Positions 60,586-64,000 of a DNA stretch of 64,000 bases are shown piece by piece. The first letter of the stretch is position 1; every line of letters begins with the position of its first letter. The stretch is from positions 186,001 to 250,000 of the forward strand of contig NZ_JAKWJQ010000001.1 of assembly GCF_022761015.1 (NCBI RefSeq). Direction: 5' to 3'. The notes below the pieces were generated by a model, which saw nothing but the letters and a program-made list of their open reading frames with translations, did not search any database and was not told the DNA's origin. The position numbers and the translations under genes are program-made. This DNA comes from Humibacter sp. RRB41. Lineage in GTDB: Bacteria; Actinomycetota; Actinomycetes; Actinomycetales; Microbacteriaceae.

Positions 60586-61287
60586 CTATGTCTGCTGCGG
60601 AGGCAGGCCGGCCTGCGGCCCCACCTCGACCGCGCCGCTGAAGATGGTGCTGCCGTTCCAGAGGTCGAGGGCGCGGTAATTGTCATCGACCGTCAGCCAC
60701 GATGGGCGCTCCAGTGCCGGCGGACGATCGCTGATGTTCTCGGCTGCCGGATGCCTGCGACGCAATGTGCCCCAGTACAGCGCCACTTTCTCATCGGAGT
60801 AGTCGAAGTAACGCCTGGCCCGCAAGCGCGCGACCGTGAACCGCGTGTGGATGATCGCCTTCAGATGGGCTGAACGGCGCAGGTCGCGCTGGATGCGGCG
60901 CTCGAGGCGGCGGAGGTCTTCGTTTGCCGGGCTGGTGGCATCCTGAACCGCGGTCGCTGCGGCACGTTCCAGCGCACTGGTGCGCTCGGCGAACTCGTGC
61001 TGCTCCCGCACGATCGTCTCGGAGAGCGCCTCGTGCTCCACCCACTGGGTGCGCACATCGGTGAGGAAGCGCTGAGCCTCGCGCTGCGTGTAGGTCGCGG
61101 CGTGGGCCTGCAGCACCTGCACGGTAGGGGTCGGCTCGCCGACCGGCTCGGCTTCGTAGGCGGCGCGCGGGACACCGGCGCGGGCATCCCGCTTCGCAAG
61201 ACGGTTCAAGTGTGCGCGGGTGAACACGCCGACGCGGAGCGGCGAGCGCGGGGAGCGCGGTGGGCGCAGAGCGCGAGCATCGGACAC
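60586..61287 (-). CDS. Coiled-coil protein, first gene of envelope cluster
   Basis: 233 residues. A basic amino end, then a long coiled coil (about 65-165: HEALSETIVREQHEFAERTSALERAAATA and NEDLRRLERRIQRDLRRS), then a conserved-looking end LDLWNGSTIFSGAVEVGPQAG. Family unknown. The GTG at 61287 has GGAGGAGG eight bases before it, so the open extension to 61440 is not used. Confidence 0.6.
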   Translation of the reverse strand: MSDARALRPPRSPRSPLRVGVFTRAHLNRLAKRDARAGVPRAAYEAEPVGEPTPTVQVLQAHAATYTQREAQRFLTDVRTQWVEHEALSETIVREQHEFAERTSALERAAATAVQDATSPANEDLRRLERRIQRDLRRSAHLKAIIHTRFTVARLRARRYFDYSDEKVALYWGTLRRRHPAAENISDRPPALERPSWLTVDDNYRALDLWNGSTIFSGAVEVGPQAGLPPQQT

Positions 61288-61914
61288 GGTGGTCCTCCTC
61301 CTGATCGTGGTCGGCCCTGGCGGGTCGAGGAGTCCCACCGTAGGTTGGCCAGCCGACAGTCCGCCATGAACGCGATGTGGGGCGACCGGTCGTCTCCTGC
61401 AGCCTTGCCTCGGGCCGTATTTCCGTAGGAATACCGGCACTACACGGTCGTGAGTCGCATCGATCGCCGAGTCGTACGAGGTGGTGTGCCTCTAACTGGG
61501 GCGGGCAGGTTGGGCCGTTGGTCGCAGACAGGGCTGTTTCTGCTCTACCCAGTGACGCGCAACGGGTGCAAGATGATCGCATGAGTCACATGCGCGGAGG
61601 CCGTAAAGCCGGGGGGCTTGCCCCAGCGCAGGGTTCATGTGGGGATGCCATGGGCGCGGATGCCGCGGGGGCCGCAACCGCGCCCAATGGCCCCCCTTCC
61701 TTTGTCTTCTGTGCGCGGTCAGCCACGTCGGCGGGCGGCGCGTCCTGGACCCCTCCCGACTCTTGACGGGGCCCGCCCGTCGTGGTTCATCCGCGACGGT
61801 CTCGGCCGGCACGCCGCCCATTCGGCCGAATACACGGTGTGCCGGCCTACATCGCGCCTCTCCCATTGGCGTGCAGTCTCGCCGATGGGGTCGGGCGGCT
61901 CCTAGGGTGTGACC
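61288..61914. other. Long intergenic region without supported gene
   Basis: About 620 bases between the divergent coiled-coil and membrane genes. Several short open frames exist on both strands, but their products are Arg/Pro-rich and lack ribosome-binding sites or known features. It must contain the promoters of both flanking genes; TTCCGTAGGAA near 61420 is a small palindrome. I see nothing else. Confidence 0.5.
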
Positions 61915-62376
61915 ATGACCACGGGAACTCCAGCGAACCCGCACCGTCGGCACAAGCCCCCTGCCGAGCTCATCCTGATCGTGGTGCTGACCTACGTGGC
62001 CGGATTCCTCTCCATCGGGGTGGGCATCCTGTTCATCCTGCTGCGCTATGTCGCTGACATCGCCACGCTCGGCGGTCAGTTCGGGGTGACGCTGATCGGG
62101 GCGGGCGTCATCTTGTTCGGGCTGTTCATCATCGCTCTCGCGTCGGCCCTGAGCCGCGGCAAGCACTACGCCCGGGTAGGGCTCACGATCGCCCTCGGCG
62201 TGGAGACGGCCCTGGCCGTGATCTCGCTCATCGTCGACGCAGACTCGGTGTGGTTCGAGGTACTGCTGATCGTGGTGAGCGTGCTGATCGTGCTCGCGCT
62301 CTGGGTCGGGCGTCCTCGGGCGTACTTCGCGCACGTCAGTGAACGGGATGCCGCGGCCCGCAGGACCGGCATGTGA
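61915..62376 (+). CDS. Four-helix membrane protein of unknown role
   Basis: 153 residues. Helices at about 18-42 (ELILIVVLTYVAGFLSIGVGIL), 57-80, 88-107 and 112-132. No named family is recognised. ATG 61915 or GTG 61909 may start it. It is convergent with the P-type ATPase gene seven bases downstream. Confidence 0.65.
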   Translation: MTTGTPANPHRRHKPPAELILIVVLTYVAGFLSIGVGILFILLRYVADIATLGGQFGVTLIGAGVILFGLFIIALASALSRGKHYARVGLTIALGVETALAVISLIVDADSVWFEVLLIVVSVLIVLALWVGRPRAYFAHVSERDAAARRTGM

Positions 62377-62383
62377 CGCACGC

Positions 62384-64000
62384 TCAGTAGTCGCCGGTGG
62401 CTCCGTGCCTGCGCACGTAACGGCGGTGGATGAAGCGCACCACCTCGATGCCCACGATCGCCACGATCGAGATGCCGATCACGAGAAGCGTGTCGATCAG
62501 CGTCGGGTCGACCAGGTTGAGGAAGGTGCGGGCGATCGGCACCGCGTAGACCAGCACGAGGCCGATCATCATGGCCCCGATGATGACGATCTTCCAGCCA
62601 TCGATCGGGCGGGAGAGCACGACGAGCACCCACAGCCCGACGATCGTCAGGATGAGCGTCGCACCGGTGCGCAGTTCGGCCTGCGGAACACCCGCACCGG
62701 CCGCCGCGGCCGCGTACCACCACAGCACCAGGCCGACGATCACGCCGGCGGGAATGGCGAAGGTGAGCGCTCGGCGCAGGAAGCCCGGAATGTAGCGGCG
62801 CGGGTTCGGCATCAGCGCGAGGAAGAACGCCGGAATGCCGATGGTGAGCCCGTCGATCACCGAAAGCTGTCTCGGCAGGAACGGGAACTGCATGATCGTG
62901 ATGCCGAAGACGATCGCGAGCACCGTCGCGTACGCGGTCTTCGTGAGGAACAGCATCGAGACGCGCTCGATGTTCGCGATCACCTGACGTCCCTCGGCGA
63001 CCACGCCGGGAAGGTGCTCGAACTTGCCGTCGAGCAGAACGATGCGGGCGACGGCCTTGGTCGCCGCCGATCCGGATTCCATCGCGATGCCGATGTCGGC
63101 CTCTTTGATGGCCAGTGCGTCGTTCACGCCGTCGCCGGTCATCGCAACGGTGTGCCCGCGCGACTTCAGTGCCTGCACGATCGCCTTCTTCTGGTCGGGG
63201 GTGACCCGCCCGAACACGGTGTGCTGCTCCAGGGCCTCAGCGAGGGCATCCGTCTCGTCGGGCAGCTCGCGAGCGTCGAAGCCCGTCGGGGCATCCAGCC
63301 CCACCTCGCGCGCGATCGCCGCAACGGTCTGCGGGTTGTCGCCGGAGATGACCTTGACGTCGACGCCCTGTGACGCGAAGTAGCCGAGCGTCTCGCGTGC
63401 ATCGGAGCGCACCTGCTCACGGAACGTGAGCAGCGTTGCTGCCTCGAGCCCTGCGGGCAGCCGCTCCCCATCGATCTCGCTCTCGGTGAGCGTGAGTGGC
63501 GAATGCGCGAGCACCAGAGTCCGGCGACCGGATGCCGCCAGCTCGGCCGATCGCGCCCGCAGGTCCTCGTGATCCGCACCAGGGAACACCATCTCGGGTC
63601 CGCCGAGGACCCAGGTGCCCCGTGCGGCATCCGCGAACGAGACTGCGCTCCACTTGCGAGCCGAGGAGAACGGGATGCGTCCCTGCGGCTCGAGCCCGCC
63701 GTCCACCGAATAGGCGAGCCTGAGACAGCGCGCCGTCGCGTTCGCATCCGGTTCGGCGCCGTACCAGGCGAGCGCGTCGCGCCAGCCTGAAGGAGAGGCA
63801 TCCGTCACAGGATGCGCCTCGTCGAACACGATCTCGCCCTCGGTGAGCGTGCCGGTCTTGTCGAGGCAGATGACGTCGACGCGTGCGAGGCCCTCGACGG
63901 CCGGCAGCTCCTGCACGAGAACCTGGCGGGAAGCGAGCCTTACGGCACCGACCGCGAAGGCGATGCTCGTCATCAGCACGAGGCCGAGCGGGATCATCGC
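62384..64000 (-). CDS. Cation-transporting P-type ATPase, amino end beyond window
   Basis: 539 codons of the carboxyl part. The phosphorylated Asp is in ICLDKTGTLT; the nucleotide site is GRIPFSSARKWSAV; the hinge is VAMTGDGVNDALAIKEADIGIAM; about six membrane helices follow. The layout resembles CtpE-type ATPases, for which calcium has been proposed, but the ion cannot be set from this part. The amino domains lie to the right of 64000. Confidence 0.85.
   Translation of the reverse strand, partial: AMIPLGLVLMTSIAFAVGAVRLASRQVLVQELPAVEGLARVDVICLDKTGTLTEGEIVFDEAHPVTDASPSGWRDALAWYGAEPDANATARCLRLAYSVDGGLEPQGRIPFSSARKWSAVSFADAARGTWVLGGPEMVFPGADHEDLRARSAELAASGRRTLVLAHSPLTLTESEIDGERLPAGLEAATLLTFREQVRSDARETLGYFASQGVDVKVISGDNPQTVAAIAREVGLDAPTGFDARELPDETDALAEALEQHTVFGRVTPDQKKAIVQALKSRGHTVAMTGDGVNDALAIKEADIGIAMESGSAATKAVARIVLLDGKFEHLPGVVAEGRQVIANIERVSMLFLTKTAYATVLAIVFGITIMQFPFLPRQLSVIDGLTIGIPAFFLALMPNPRRYIPGFLRRALTFAIPAGVIVGLVLWWYAAAAAGAGVPQAELRTGATLILTIVGLWVLVVLSRPIDGWKIVIIGAMMIGLVLVYAVPIARTFLNLVDPTLIDTLLVIGISIVAIVGIEVVRFIHRRYVRRHGATGDY

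Noticed and set aside
61492-62334. Minus-strand frame of 280 codons
   Set aside because: Runs antisense through the membrane protein gene at 61915, with a composition typical of a shadow frame (His/Asp/Arg rich).
1-64000. tRNA, rRNA, insertion sequences, integrases and attachment sites
   Set aside because: Looked for cloverleaf features with CCA-like ends, transposase motifs and flanking direct repeats; nothing convincing was found by reading alone.

Overview
The window is high-GC DNA from an actinobacterium. Dense genes with short or overlapping junctions, frequent GTG and TTG starts, mycolata/actinomycete-type families (DUF222-HNH nuclease, CopD-CtaG fusion, lipoprotein serine hydrolases) and the very frequent word GGATGC/GCATCC together suggest a Microbacteriaceae-like organism; that placement is inference. 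I see no rRNA, tRNA, transposase, integrase or CRISPR array.

Layout: 1-7.0 kb holds a truncated methyltransferase, a RibD-type reductase next to an ArsR-type regulator, an MFS pump with serine hydrolases, and an epoxide hydrolase. 7.1-11.6 kb is an arginine segment: an arginine/ornithine-type permease, arginine deiminase (arcA) and an NhaC antiporter, without arcB or arcC. 11.6-18.6 kb is a mixed accessory stretch: two MarR regulators with divergent targets (alpha/beta hydrolase; isochorismatase), a second RibD-type reductase, a P-loop kinase, a GNAT, a sugar-efflux-like MFS pump, an Xre/membrane-protein pair and a PPOX protein.

18.6-23.2 kb is a complete glycopeptide-resistance locus of the Streptomyces type: vanR-vanS on the plus strand facing vanH-vanA-vanX on the minus strand. 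VanS senses, VanR activates, VanH makes D-lactate, VanA joins D-Ala to D-Lac and VanX destroys D-Ala-D-Ala. A 13-base identical sequence inside an 11-base-spaced direct repeat occurs only upstream of vanR and in the divergent vanH/phosphotransferase promoter, a strong candidate VanR operator.

23.3-36.7 kb holds a phosphotransferase with a Glu-Ala repeat, a MocR regulator with a divergent PPOX target, an HNH nuclease, RidA, hydrolases, EamA, DUF4037 and TMEM175-like proteins, and a PrmC-like methyltransferase with a palindromic repeat translated in frame. 36.8-46 kb is more housekeeping: purB, a tyrosine phosphatase, a WXG-like small protein coupled to a large alpha/beta hydrolase, a holin-like protein, an aminotransferase and a branched-chain/pyruvate dehydrogenase E1-alpha, E1-beta and E2 operon. 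46-52.3 kb has a 5'-3' exonuclease and a zinc module: Zur-like box, znuA-znuC-znuB-zur, then zinc-free forms of L28, L33 and S14 behind their own promoter and a structured leader, then HU. 52.4-64 kb holds CopD-CtaG, a PIF1/RecD-like helicase, a lipoprotein serine hydrolase, a DinB protein, a four-gene envelope cluster with an OmpA-like lipoprotein (unrecognised system) and a truncated P-type ATPase.

Palindromic repeats recur throughout: a GGTCGAGTAG family (35.2, 36.7 and 47.1 kb) and unrelated hairpins at 46.0, 49.2 and 51.6 kb, two of these lying inside coding sequence.
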